DNA from: Parvularculaceae bacterium
Lineage (GTDB): Bacteria; Pseudomonadota; Alphaproteobacteria; Caulobacterales; Parvularculaceae
DNA: 11,243 nt
Direction of reading: 5' to 3'
Assembly (NCBI GenBank): GCA_013389125.1
Contig: JACADX010000256.1
Span: 1 to 11,243, forward strand
The first letter of the stretch is position 1. Each line of letters starts with the position of its first letter. Positions 1 through 5,990 of this stretch are shown here, piece by piece. The position numbers were made by a program, and so were the translations under genes. The notes beneath the pieces were generated by a model. That model was not told the DNA's origin. It was given only the letters and a program-made list of their open reading frames with translations, and made no database searches.

Positions 1-275
1 AGGATGCGTTCGACTTCGCCGCCGAAATCGGCGTGGCCCGGCGTATCGACGATGTTGATGCGGATCGGCGCCGCGCCCTTTTCCCAGAGCACGCTGGTGC
101 ACTTGGCGAGAATGGTGATCCCGCGCTCGCGCTCGATATCGTTTGAGTCCATCGCCCGCTCCGCCATCTCGGTATTGGCGCGGACGGTCCCCGATTGGCG
201 GAGGAGCGCGTCGACGAGCGTCGTCTTCCCATGGTCGACGTGGGCGATGATGGCGATGTTCCGAAGGGCGGTCAT
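1..275 (-). CDS. typA: TypA/BipA translational GTPase, N-terminal 91 residues (cut by left edge)
   Basis: This is the start of a ribosome-associated GTPase of the EF-G/LepA superfamily, known to act in ribosome assembly and stress or cold adaptation. The visible part is the beginning of the G domain. The P-loop AHVDHGKTT is at residues 11-19, the switch I motif RGITI at 51-55, and the DTPGH motif at 77-81 followed by ADFGGEVER. The last of these is characteristic of TypA rather than of EF-Tu or LepA. The ATG at 275 is chosen because MTALRNIAIIAHVDHGKTT matches the usual TypA N-terminus; a weak AAGG lies 5 nt upstream. The gene continues beyond base 1. An unusually structured leader precedes it (see 280-373). 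Confidence 0.95.
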   Translation of the reverse strand, partial: MTALRNIAIIAHVDHGKTTLVDALLRQSGTVRANTEMAERAMDSNDIERERGITILAKCTSVLWEKGAAPIRINIVDTPGHADFGGEVERI

Positions 276-279
276 GCGA

Positions 280-373
280 GCCTTGCTGCAGTGCAAAATG
301 GCGGCGTTCGATGCGCTCTTTTGCCCCAAAGAGCAAGGCAAAACGAAATCGCCGCCCCAATGAGAGCGGCGAT
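280..373 (-). promoter_or_regulatory. Structured leader in front of typA with competing helices
   Basis: Seen in sequence, read as minus-strand RNA: (a) 7-bp complement GCCTTGC (339-333) with GCAAGGC (286-280), the latter containing the AAGG that would serve as typA ribosome binding site; (b) a local hairpin of 7 bp, 334-328 with 321-315, 6-nt loop; (c) the terminator-like stem 373-366/355-348; (d) an alternative 7-bp GC helix of 356-350 with 306-300, which would break stem (c). Mutually exclusive helices of this kind resemble an attenuator or translation switch. GC-rich sequence forms such pairings easily by chance, so regulation is only inferred. Confidence 0.3.
348..373 (-). terminator. 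Putative intrinsic terminator downstream of the small exported-protein gene
   Basis: A perfect 8-bp stem ATCGCCGC/GCGGCGAT with a 10-nt loop lies 26 nt after the stop of the minus-strand gene ending at 400. On that strand it is followed by TTCGTTTT, an interrupted U-rich tail. It could end the upstream transcript. If typA is read from a promoter further upstream, it could instead act as an attenuator. Confidence 0.5.
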
Positions 374-399
374 CCGTTCGGTCGTTCGTCAGGGGTCGA

Positions 400-750
400 T
401 CAGACCCGCGTCAATCCTTCCGTATCTTCGCACAAGGCGACGGGCTCGCCGTCGACAAAGAGCACCGTATAGGAAACGTAATTGCCATAGTCGCCGCCTG
501 GCAGGCGAGACCGGACGCGGATGTCAACGCCCCAGCCCTCGACGTCGGAATAGTCCTCGATATCCGCCTGAACCCGGTAAGGTTCGGACACGATCTGGAC
601 CCGCGCGCCGCGCGCGTCGTCAAGCCGGCTTTCGACATAGGACGCCGCTTGGGCCGGATAGTCGTCCGGGCAGGCTGCAATATTTCCCGCCATCGACGTC
701 GCACAAAGGGCCAGCGCGCTGGCAGCCAAGGCAAAGAGTGTCTTTTTCAT
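400..750 (-). CDS. Small exported protein of unknown family, 116 aa
   Basis: I do not recognise the family. The protein has a clear export signal: MKK, a hydrophobic stretch to about residue 20, then a small-residue region. Two cleavages are plausible: signal peptidase I after SMA (residue 21), or lipoprotein-type processing at IAAC, which fits a lipobox with Cys27 as the lipidated residue. If it is not a lipoprotein, Cys27 and Cys107 could form a disulfide. The mature part (about 90 residues) is acidic and probably beta-rich, with motifs VEGWGVDIRVRSRLP and YTVLFVDGEP. The ATG at 750 is preferred over an in-frame start at 813 because GGAGGAG lies 8 nt before it and the signal peptide begins there. 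The upstream region holds PhoB-like half-sites and a candidate promoter. A terminator-like stem follows. Confidence 0.75.
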   Translation of the reverse strand: MKKTLFALAASALALCATSMAGNIAACPDDYPAQAASYVESRLDDARGARVQIVSEPYRVQADIEDYSDVEGWGVDIRVRSRLPGGDYGNYVSYTVLFVDGEPVALCEDTEGLTRV

Positions 751-795
751 CTCGGCGCTCCTCCATGACATTTCGGTGACACCATTGTCATCGAG

Positions 796-827
796 CTGTC
801 GCGTAACTGTCATCAGAATGTCATAAT
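796..827 (+). promoter_or_regulatory. Candidate PhoB-activated promoter facing the MotA-like operon
   Basis: TGTCATAAT at 819-827 contains an extended -10 (TG, one base, CATAAT; five of six match TATAAT). There is no good -35, but the half-site pair CTGTCGC/CTGTCAT (796-813) covers that position, as in promoters where PhoB replaces the -35 contact. The 8-nt gap from box to -10 is a little shorter than in the classic phoA promoter. The -10 also overlaps the last half-site. Transcription would start near 834, giving a leader of roughly 245 nt. Confidence 0.3.
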
Positions 828-842
828 CGCGCCGGTTGTCAA
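815..842 (-). promoter_or_regulatory. Candidate sigma70-like promoter for the small exported-protein gene
   Basis: On the minus strand a perfect TTGACA (842-837) is followed after 16 nt by CATTCT (820-815), a weak -10. The start would fall near 808, about 60 nt before the ATG at 750. The phased half-sites at 785-824 would then overlap the -10 and start site, a position that suggests repression rather than activation. Confidence 0.3.
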
Positions 843-1080
843 TCGGGATTATTCAACGATTTCAGGCTGTTGCGCATCCAGTGCGCTTTTGAGCGCCGCC
901 GCTTTCGAGGCCGCGCGCCCGCGCATCGTGCGGGTGGTTTGCGGACCTGCGTCCAAGACGCGCCGGTATCGTGTCGCTGCGGTCACGGCGCGAAGCTAAG
1001 ATCGGCGGCCGCATTCACCGATGGGGGCTTTCACCCTAGTCTGAAAAATAAGGCTCTGCGGCTGATCGGAGGGGCATGAC

Positions 1081-2010
1081 ATGGCGCGCTTGTTGGAACG
1101 ATCGGTGAAGTTCACCCAGCCCGGGCGCTACATCCTCAATATGCTGCTCTTTCTGATCGCGGTCGCAGCGGTCATTTATTACCTCTCTCCTTGGAGCCCA
1201 GATCCTTCGACGATCCTCATTGACGCCTTCGACGCCAACCCGGCCCTCAACGGGCTTATCCTCGGGGTCCTCGCGATCGGCGTCATCTACAATTTGCGCC
1301 AGGCCGGGGTCATCTCGCCCGCCGTGCGCTGGGTCGAGGCGTTCCGTGAAACCGTCGATGCGCGCCGCGCCCGGCTTCCGCGCCCGCCGATGCTCATCGG
1401 CGCGATGGTGAAGCTGTTGCTCGATGCGGACGAGCGCGGCGGCCGCCTCACCCCGGAATCGACGCGGGCGATCCTCGATTCCATCGGTGTACGGATGGAT
1501 GAGGGGCGCGAGATGGGCCGTTACATCGGCCATCTGCTCGTTTTTTTGGGTCTCCTCGGCACGTTCTGGGGCCTCATCGAGACAGTCAACGGCGTCGTCA
1601 ACACCATCAGCGGCCTCGGCGTCGCCGAAGGCGACACCGAGGACGCGATCAGGCAGCTCATCACCAATCTCCAGGCGCCCCTTTCCGGCATGGGCACGGC
1701 GTTTTCATCCTCGCTGTTCGGCCTTTCAGGATCGCTCGTCGTCGGCTTTCTCGACCTCCAGGCGACGCAAGCGCAAGGCCGCTTCTATACGGATCTTGAA
1801 GACTGGCTCTCCGGCATGACCGACACCCGCGCGAGCGCCGGCGGCGCGAAAGCGTCCATGCAAGGAGAAGACTTCGGCGCTTCATCCCTTGAAGCGGCGA
1901 TGGCCGCGAACACCGAGGCGCTGATCAAAGCGCAGGCGGGGCAGATCGCGGAACTCAAGGAGGAAATCCGGGCCTTGAACCGCACGCTTATCCGCGGCGG
2001 CAAGGAGTAG
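1081..2010 (+). CDS. MotA/TolQ/ExbB-family proton channel protein, 309 aa
   Basis: This is the likely inner-membrane channel subunit of an ion-driven motor that partners the MotB-like protein encoded next. Hydrophobic helices fall at about 17-36, 56-72, 147-169 and 203-226. The last two carry the family hallmarks LGLLGTFWGLIETV (156-169) and GMGTAFSSSLFGLSGS (203-218), which in MotA, TolQ and ExbB line the proton path. Between helices 2 and 3 is a cytoplasmic region of about 75 residues. The C-terminus (265-305) is a charged amphipathic helix that may form a short cytoplasmic coiled coil. The ATG follows GGAGGGG by 6 nt. There are no flagellar, tol or tonB genes nearby, so it is not called motA, tolQ or exbB. 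It begins the plus-strand cluster, 3 nt from the next gene. Confidence 0.88.
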   Translation: MARLLERSVKFTQPGRYILNMLLFLIAVAAVIYYLSPWSPDPSTILIDAFDANPALNGLILGVLAIGVIYNLRQAGVISPAVRWVEAFRETVDARRARLPRPPMLIGAMVKLLLDADERGGRLTPESTRAILDSIGVRMDEGREMGRYIGHLLVFLGLLGTFWGLIETVNGVVNTISGLGVAEGDTEDAIRQLITNLQAPLSGMGTAFSSSLFGLSGSLVVGFLDLQATQAQGRFYTDLEDWLSGMTDTRASAGGAKASMQGEDFGASSLEAAMAANTEALIKAQAGQIAELKEEIRALNRTLIRGGKE

Positions 2011-2013
2011 CGC

Positions 2014-3042
2014 ATGGCCCGCCGCCGGCGCTCGTCTGAGTTCAATGTCTGGCCCGGATTCGTCGACGGTCTGACGACGCTCCTGCTCGTCTTGATGTTC
2101 GTCCTGTCGATCTTCGTGGTCGCGCAGTTTTACCTTGGCTCGAAGCTTTCGACGGTCAAGGAGGAATTGGCGACGAAAGACTCAGAGCTCGCGCGCCTCA
2201 CCGCCCGGATCAACGAACTCGCCGAACAGCTCGGCCTTGCGGAAGCGGAAAAGGATAAGCTGACAGCGCAGATATTGGCGCTCGAAACGACCATCGCCGA
2301 CAAGGACAAGGAGATCGCGACGGTCGCCGCCGCGCTCGCGGCAAGCCAGGCCGCGGTTGCGGCGTCCGCGGAAGAACTGGAGGCGGAGAAGGCGCTCACC
2401 GAAGATCAGAAATCGCAGATCGCGACCCTCAACGCGCAGCTGGCGGCGCTCAGAAGGCAGCTTGCGAGCCTTCAAGAAGCGCTCGACGCCGCCGCGGCGA
2501 AGGACAAGGAACAGGAAGTTCAGATCAAGAATCTGTCGCAGCAGCTCAACGCCGCGCTCGCCCGCAAGGTGCAGGAGCTTCAGGAGGTGCGCTCGCGCTT
2601 CTTCGAGGCGCTACGGGCGGCGCTCGGCGATCGCACGGACGTCAAAGTCGTCGGCGACCGGTTCGTTTTCGAAAGCGACGTTCTCTTCGGGTCCTGTTCG
2701 GCGGCGGTGAGCGGGGCGGGCCGCGTCGAACTCGACAAGCTCGCCGCCGCGCTCATCGACATCAAGGACGACATACCGGCGGACGTCCCCTGGATTCTCC
2801 GCGTCGACGGGCACGCCGACGCAACGCCGCTCGGCCCATCCTGCGCGCAGTATTTCCGCTCCAATCTTCAGCTCTCAGCCGAGCGCGCGATCGCTGTCGT
2901 CGAATATCTGAAGTCGCAAGGCGTGCCGGCGAAACGGCTGATGGCGACGGGATCGGGGAGCGAATGGCCGCTTGTTTCAGGCTATTCCGCCGCCGCCCTC
3001 GCCCAGAACCGCCGCATCGAGTTCAAGCTCGACGCGCGCTGA
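2014..3042 (+). CDS. MotB-like protein: one membrane helix, long coiled coil, OmpA peptidoglycan-binding domain, 342 aa
   Basis: This is the probable stator arm that pairs with the preceding channel protein and anchors it to peptidoglycan. A basic N-terminus leads to WPGFVDGLTT (12-21) and a single helix to about residue 39. Asp18 at the helix entry fits the proton-carrying Asp of MotB, TolR and ExbD. Residues about 44-195 are an almost unbroken Glu/Lys/Ala/Leu-rich coiled coil, much longer than the linker of flagellar MotB. The OmpA-like domain spans about 208-342, with DGHADATPLG (Asp269), LSAERA (288-293) and NRRIEF (Arg333 or Arg334), the usual peptidoglycan-diaminopimelate contacts. Cys228 and Cys277 could pair. 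AAGGAG lies 6 nt before the ATG, inside the end of the upstream gene. The coupling supports a complex. Confidence 0.88.
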   Translation: MARRRRSSEFNVWPGFVDGLTTLLLVLMFVLSIFVVAQFYLGSKLSTVKEELATKDSELARLTARINELAEQLGLAEAEKDKLTAQILALETTIADKDKEIATVAAALAASQAAVAASAEELEAEKALTEDQKSQIATLNAQLAALRRQLASLQEALDAAAAKDKEQEVQIKNLSQQLNAALARKVQELQEVRSRFFEALRAALGDRTDVKVVGDRFVFESDVLFGSCSAAVSGAGRVELDKLAAALIDIKDDIPADVPWILRVDGHADATPLGPSCAQYFRSNLQLSAERAIAVVEYLKSQGVPAKRLMATGSGSEWPLVSGYSAAALAQNRRIEFKLDAR

Positions 3043-3099
3043 CGCGAACGGTAAATTGCGCAAGCTTCCATGGGGACGGGAAACGAGCGGGGTGACGTG

Positions 3100-3846
3100 A
3101 TGAAGTTCCAAATTGCAGGCGCGCTCTGCACGCTGATGATCGCGGGCGGCTCGTACGCATACGCCCAGACGGCGAACCGGCAGAACGCCGATGCGCTGGA
3201 AAGCGAACTCAAGAATCGGGCGCTGACCCGCGCCGCCGTCGACCCGGCGCCGGTCGGCGAGGCCGCGAAGGAGACGGTTGAAAGCGCCGTCAACTGGATT
3301 GAAATGCGCACCGCGCTCGCCCTGACGGCGCGGCGGGAAGTCGCCGCGCAGCAGACAGCGACGCGCGCCGTTTCCCGGCCGCCCGGCATGCGCGCCGCGC
3401 CCGCCGAGACCTTCAAGTCGGTCGTCGTGCGCGAGGTGAACCTGACAAGGCTTCCGCTTCTCGCGCCCGAGGGGCCGCGCGTCGCGGGGACCCTTAAAGT
3501 CTACAGTCTCGGCGATTCCTACTCCGCGACCGCCGAAGTCGAAGACGGCGTTTCGATGCGCATGTCGGGGTCGCGCAGGAAGATCGTCGTCGGCGAAAGG
3601 CCGGCGGCGCTGGCGCGCATGCGTGCGATGCGCGCGCAGGAAAAGCCGCTCGCGAGCCTCGAGACCCCTTACGTGGTCACGCGCAGCGACAGTTCGACCG
3701 ACCTCTCGTTTTCGAAGTTCGGCGCCGGCTATGTGCTGTCGCTGATGTGCGATGATCCCGCCGACGCGCGATGCGCCGACGACGCGTTCATTGTCGGCCT
3801 TGCTTCCAACATCATGCTTCTCAATCCGGAAGCGGGAGGCCAGTGA
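3100..3846 (+). CDS. Exported protein of unknown family in the motor/peptidase cluster, 248 aa
   Basis: I do not recognise this protein. A signal peptide is clear: MKFQ, hydrophobic to about residue 18, and AYA before Gln23 as a signal peptidase I site. Residues 25-100 are Ala/Arg-rich and probably helical. The C-terminal half looks like a beta-rich domain ending in FGAGYVLSLMCDD and RCADDAFIVGLASNIMLL. Cys217 and Cys225 are the only mature cysteines and could close a small loop. The ATG at 3100 is chosen over an in-frame start at 3070 because the signal peptide begins there; a GGGGTGA-type ribosome binding site precedes it. It lies 57 nt after the MotB-like gene and overlaps the M23 peptidase gene (TGATG). 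I infer a periplasmic partner of the motor or the peptidase. Confidence 0.75.
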   Translation: MKFQIAGALCTLMIAGGSYAYAQTANRQNADALESELKNRALTRAAVDPAPVGEAAKETVESAVNWIEMRTALALTARREVAAQQTATRAVSRPPGMRAAPAETFKSVVVREVNLTRLPLLAPEGPRVAGTLKVYSLGDSYSATAEVEDGVSMRMSGSRRKIVVGERPAALARMRAMRAQEKPLASLETPYVVTRSDSSTDLSFSKFGAGYVLSLMCDDPADARCADDAFIVGLASNIMLLNPEAGGQ

Positions 3847-4736
3847 TGCGAATTGACCGCGCCTCTGAGCGAGGGAACGCCGCCTCCTGGCTGCTCGCCC
3901 TCCTCGTCATCGCTCTCCTCATCGGCGGCTGGTTCTGGCTCCAGGGGAAATCCGGCTCGCCTTCAAACGGGGAGCCGCCTGCCGATGACGGTCCGCCTTC
4001 GGACGAACAAGACGGTCCGGAAAACGGGCCTGCGGACCCGGACGATGAACCGGCGGAACCGCCCGCCCTCGTCGACGAGGACGGTCGGGTCTTTTCCTAT
4101 CTTCCGGTCGGCGACTTGTTGCCGAATTCCGGCCCGGGCCTGGCGGACGACACGGTCTACCGCTCCGACATCCTCTTCCCGACCGAAGACGCCGTCTATT
4201 TGAACAGCCAGGTCTACCGTTACGGGGGCATGAACGGGGCGCTCAACGGCATGAACGGGGCGCAGTGCGACGCCCGCAATTACGATTACCCCTGGCAGGA
4301 CACGTTCTGCGAGAAGCGCGACCGCAACCAGCCGCTCTGCCCCGGCGGCGGCCATGAGGGCCTCGATATTCGGCCGCATACCTGCGCCAAAAACACGCAC
4401 TGGGCGGTCGCGGTCGAGGACGCGCGCGTCATCGACGTGCGCCGGCATTGGGTGACGCTGCAGACGGAAGACGGCACGCTTTACAACTATCTTCATCTCA
4501 AGATGGACGCGCTCGAGGTCGCGGAAGGCGATCTCGTCGCGAAAGGCGACCGTATCGGCATGATCTCCGACAATTTCTTCAAGTCGGACGGAACGAGCGT
4601 GCCGACAACGACGCACCTGCATTTCGAGATGTATGAGAACTACGTCGCCTCGCCGGGCGACGATCCGCTGTTCACGAAGGTCAACCCTTACGTGACGCTT
4701 GTCGCCGCCTATGACCGCAAGCTCCGCGCGGAGTAG
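3846..4736 (+). CDS. Membrane-anchored M23 (LytM-type) metallopeptidase, 296 aa
   Basis: This is probably a zinc endopeptidase that cuts peptide cross-links in peptidoglycan. One N-terminal helix (about 14-32) anchors it in the inner membrane. A Pro/acidic linker (38-78) follows. The M23 domain lies at about 165-275 with a complete active site: metal ligands His170 and Asp174 (HEGLD) and His259 (HLHFE), and catalytic-type His217 (YLHL) and His257. It is therefore likely active, unlike degenerate EnvC/NlpD-type activators. Cys141, Cys155, Cys165 and Cys180 lie close together, which suits two periplasmic disulfides. GGGAGG ends 6 nt before the ATG, and that ATG overlaps the stop of the upstream exported-protein gene. 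A duplicated seven-residue segment occurs near residue 128. The context suggests it works with the motor-like pair. Confidence 0.9.
   Translation: MRIDRASERGNAASWLLALLVIALLIGGWFWLQGKSGSPSNGEPPADDGPPSDEQDGPENGPADPDDEPAEPPALVDEDGRVFSYLPVGDLLPNSGPGLADDTVYRSDILFPTEDAVYLNSQVYRYGGMNGALNGMNGAQCDARNYDYPWQDTFCEKRDRNQPLCPGGGHEGLDIRPHTCAKNTHWAVAVEDARVIDVRRHWVTLQTEDGTLYNYLHLKMDALEVAEGDLVAKGDRIGMISDNFFKSDGTSVPTTTHLHFEMYENYVASPGDDPLFTKVNPYVTLVAAYDRKLRAE
4227..4263 (+). repeat. Tandem 21-bp-period duplication inside the M23 gene
   Basis: GGCATGAACGGGGCGC occurs at 4227-4242 and again, identically, at 4248-4263. It encodes the segment GMNGALNGMNGAQ just before the catalytic domain. The spacing is in frame (seven codons). 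Copy number could vary by slipped replication without breaking the gene. Confidence 0.85.
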
Positions 4737-5877
4737 CGCGCCGCCGCCGATCGGCGCGGAAGAGCGACGGCGCCGCATCGACGCCCTGCGCGCGGCGATG
4801 GACCGCGCGCGCATCGGCGCCGTGCTGCTCGGTTCGACGACGAGCCTTCGCTACTTCACTGGAATCGCGTGGAGTCCTTCCGAAAGGCTTTGCGGCGCCG
4901 TCGTCACGAACACGCGCATCGATTATGTCGCGCCGGGGTTTGAGCGCGAAAAGATCGCCGGTCTGATTTCGGCGCCCGGCGAGCTGCTCGTCTGGGAGGA
5001 AGATGAGGACCCCTACGCGCTGATCGCCGATCGCGTCGGCGCCGCAGATGTCGCGCTCGACCCCGATCTGCCGCTTTTCATGTACTGGCGCCTTCGCGCT
5101 TCGATCGGCGACGCGCGCCTTGCCGACGCCGCGCCGCTCATCGGCCCGTTGCGCGCGCGCAAATCGCCCGCCGAGATCGCGCTGATGCAGCATGCGAAAT
5201 CGATTACGCTCGAAACCCAGCGCCGCGCGCGGAGCGCGCTGCGCGAGGGCGTCATGGCGTCGGAAGTCGCCCGGTTCGTCGATGAGACCCATAGGGCGCT
5301 TGGCGGCGGCGGCAGCAGCTTTTGCATCGTCGCCTTCGGGGCGGACACATCCTTGCCGCATGGGCCGGAAAAGGATCGCGCGCTGCGGCAAAACGATGTC
5401 GTGCTGATCGACACGGGATGCCGCGTCGACGGCTACAATTCCGACATCACCCGCACCTATGTTTTCGGCGAGCCGACGGCGAAGTTCCGGGCCGCCTGGG
5501 ACGCGGAAAAGGAGGCGCAGGCCGCCGCGTTCGAGGCGGCGCGGCGCGGCGCGTTATGTGAAAGCGTTGATGCGGCCGCGCGGCGCTCGCTTGAGCGGCG
5601 CGGTTTCGGACCCGGCTACGCGCTTCCAGGACTCCCGCATCGCACCGGCCACGGCATCGGGCTCGACATTCACGAATCGCCGAACCTCGTCCGAGGCGAC
5701 AGAACGCCCCTCGACATCGGCATGTGCTTTTCCAACGAACCGATGATCGTCGTTAGAGGCGAATTCGGCGTGCGCCACGAGGATCATTTTCATATCACGG
5801 CCTCGGGGCCGCAATGGTTCACCGAGCCGGCGAAGAGCCTTGATGATCCCTTCGCCAATGCGCCGGCCTTCGGCTGA
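4711..5877 (+). CDS. M24-family Xaa-Pro aminopeptidase / dipeptidase, 388 aa
   Basis: A cytoplasmic two-metal peptidase with the pita-bread fold that cleaves peptide bonds next to proline. An N-terminal creatinase-like domain (about 20-150, with LLGSTTSLRYFTG at 39-51) precedes the catalytic domain (about 155-370). All five metal ligands are present: Asp234 (LIDTG), Asp245 (NSDITR), His314 (RTGHGIG), Glu343 (SNEP) and Glu357 (RHEDH). His217 (LPHGPE) is also typical. There is no signal peptide. The start is uncertain: the ATG at 4711 lies inside the M23 gene (26-nt overlap) without a clear ribosome binding site, and a TTG four codons earlier is the only near alternative. Overlap with the M23 gene suggests translational coupling. 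A role in recycling peptides is only inference. Confidence 0.9.
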   Translation: MTASSARSSAPPPIGAEERRRRIDALRAAMDRARIGAVLLGSTTSLRYFTGIAWSPSERLCGAVVTNTRIDYVAPGFEREKIAGLISAPGELLVWEEDEDPYALIADRVGAADVALDPDLPLFMYWRLRASIGDARLADAAPLIGPLRARKSPAEIALMQHAKSITLETQRRARSALREGVMASEVARFVDETHRALGGGGSSFCIVAFGADTSLPHGPEKDRALRQNDVVLIDTGCRVDGYNSDITRTYVFGEPTAKFRAAWDAEKEAQAAAFEAARRGALCESVDAAARRSLERRGFGPGYALPGLPHRTGHGIGLDIHESPNLVRGDRTPLDIGMCFSNEPMIVVRGEFGVRHEDHFHITASGPQWFTEPAKSLDDPFANAPAFG

Positions 5878-5882
5878 CGTCC

Positions 5883-5930
5883 CGCCGCCTTAAAGCGGCG
5901 TGCGCTGAAGTGTGCGCGGTTCACCGCGTA
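5883..5930. terminator. Hairpins between convergent genes, possible weak bidirectional terminator
   Basis: Two inverted repeats sit between the ends of the Xaa-Pro peptidase gene and mgtE. One is CGCCGC/GCGGCG (5883-5888, 5895-5900) with a CTTAAA loop. The other is CGCGG/CCGCG with a TTCA loop (5915-5928), extendable to 7 bp with one G-U pair. Neither is followed by a U-run on either strand, so intrinsic termination is doubtful. Confidence 0.3.
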
Positions 5931-5990
5931 AACGCCGCGACAAACAAGGATCAGAGCGAGCGCCCTGATTCCGAATCATGGCGCGAAGCT

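Larger units (their letters stand above)
765..842. promoter_or_regulatory. Cluster of PhoB-type (Pho box) half-sites, 11-bp phased
   Basis: Plus-strand 7-mers TTGTCAT (785-791), CTGTCGC (796-802), CTGTCAT (807-813) and ATGTCAT (818-824) are each separated by exactly 4 bp. A further TTGTCAA lies at 836-842. On the minus strand GTGTCAC (782-776) and ATGTCAT (771-765) are also 11 bp apart. The established Pho box is a direct repeat of CTGTCAT-like 7-mers with a 4-bp spacer, bound head-to-tail by the response regulator PhoB, so the plus-strand array equals two adjacent Pho boxes. Binding by another OmpR/PhoB-family regulator is the main alternative. Which flanking gene is controlled is not settled by the sequence. 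Confidence 0.6.
751..1080. other. 330-bp divergent intergenic region
   Basis: This non-coding gap separates the minus-strand exported-protein gene from the plus-strand MotA-like operon. The left part (765-842) holds the repeated TGTCA half-sites. The right part (843-1067) is GC-rich with short hairpins, such as 918-934 (CCCGCGC/GTGCGGG, one G-U pair, 3-nt loop) and 949-961 (GCGTC/GACGC). A weak sigma70-like pair for the operon is TTCACC (1016-1021) and TAGTCT (1039-1044) with 17-nt spacing. A strong GGAGGGG ribosome binding site sits at 1068-1074. A 69-codon open frame at 870-1079 looks non-coding. Confidence 0.6.

Noticed and set aside
870..1079. 69-codon plus-strand frame before the MotA-like gene
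   Set aside because: Arg-rich composition, no ribosome binding site, no recognisable motif, and it runs into the strong ribosome site of the next gene. It is probably part of a leader or non-coding DNA.
1081..3042. Zorya anti-phage system (ZorA/ZorB-like pair)
   Set aside because: The channel plus OmpA-arm pairing resembles ZorAB, but no ZorC, ZorD or ZorE follows, the channel tail is short, and the downstream genes are cell-wall and peptidase genes.
1081..3042. Flagellar motor genes motA and motB
   Set aside because: No flagellar or chemotaxis genes nearby. The arm has a long coiled coil unlike flagellar MotB, and the pair is linked to envelope peptidase genes.
3963..4814. 283-codon minus-strand frame opposite the M23 gene
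   Set aside because: Antisense shadow of the M23 peptidase; Arg/Val-rich with no recognisable motif.
5961..5976. Palindrome TGATTCCGAATCA near the end of mgtE
   Set aside because: A single short inverted repeat with a one-base centre in a convergent intergenic space, with no promoter to act on. It is easily due to chance.
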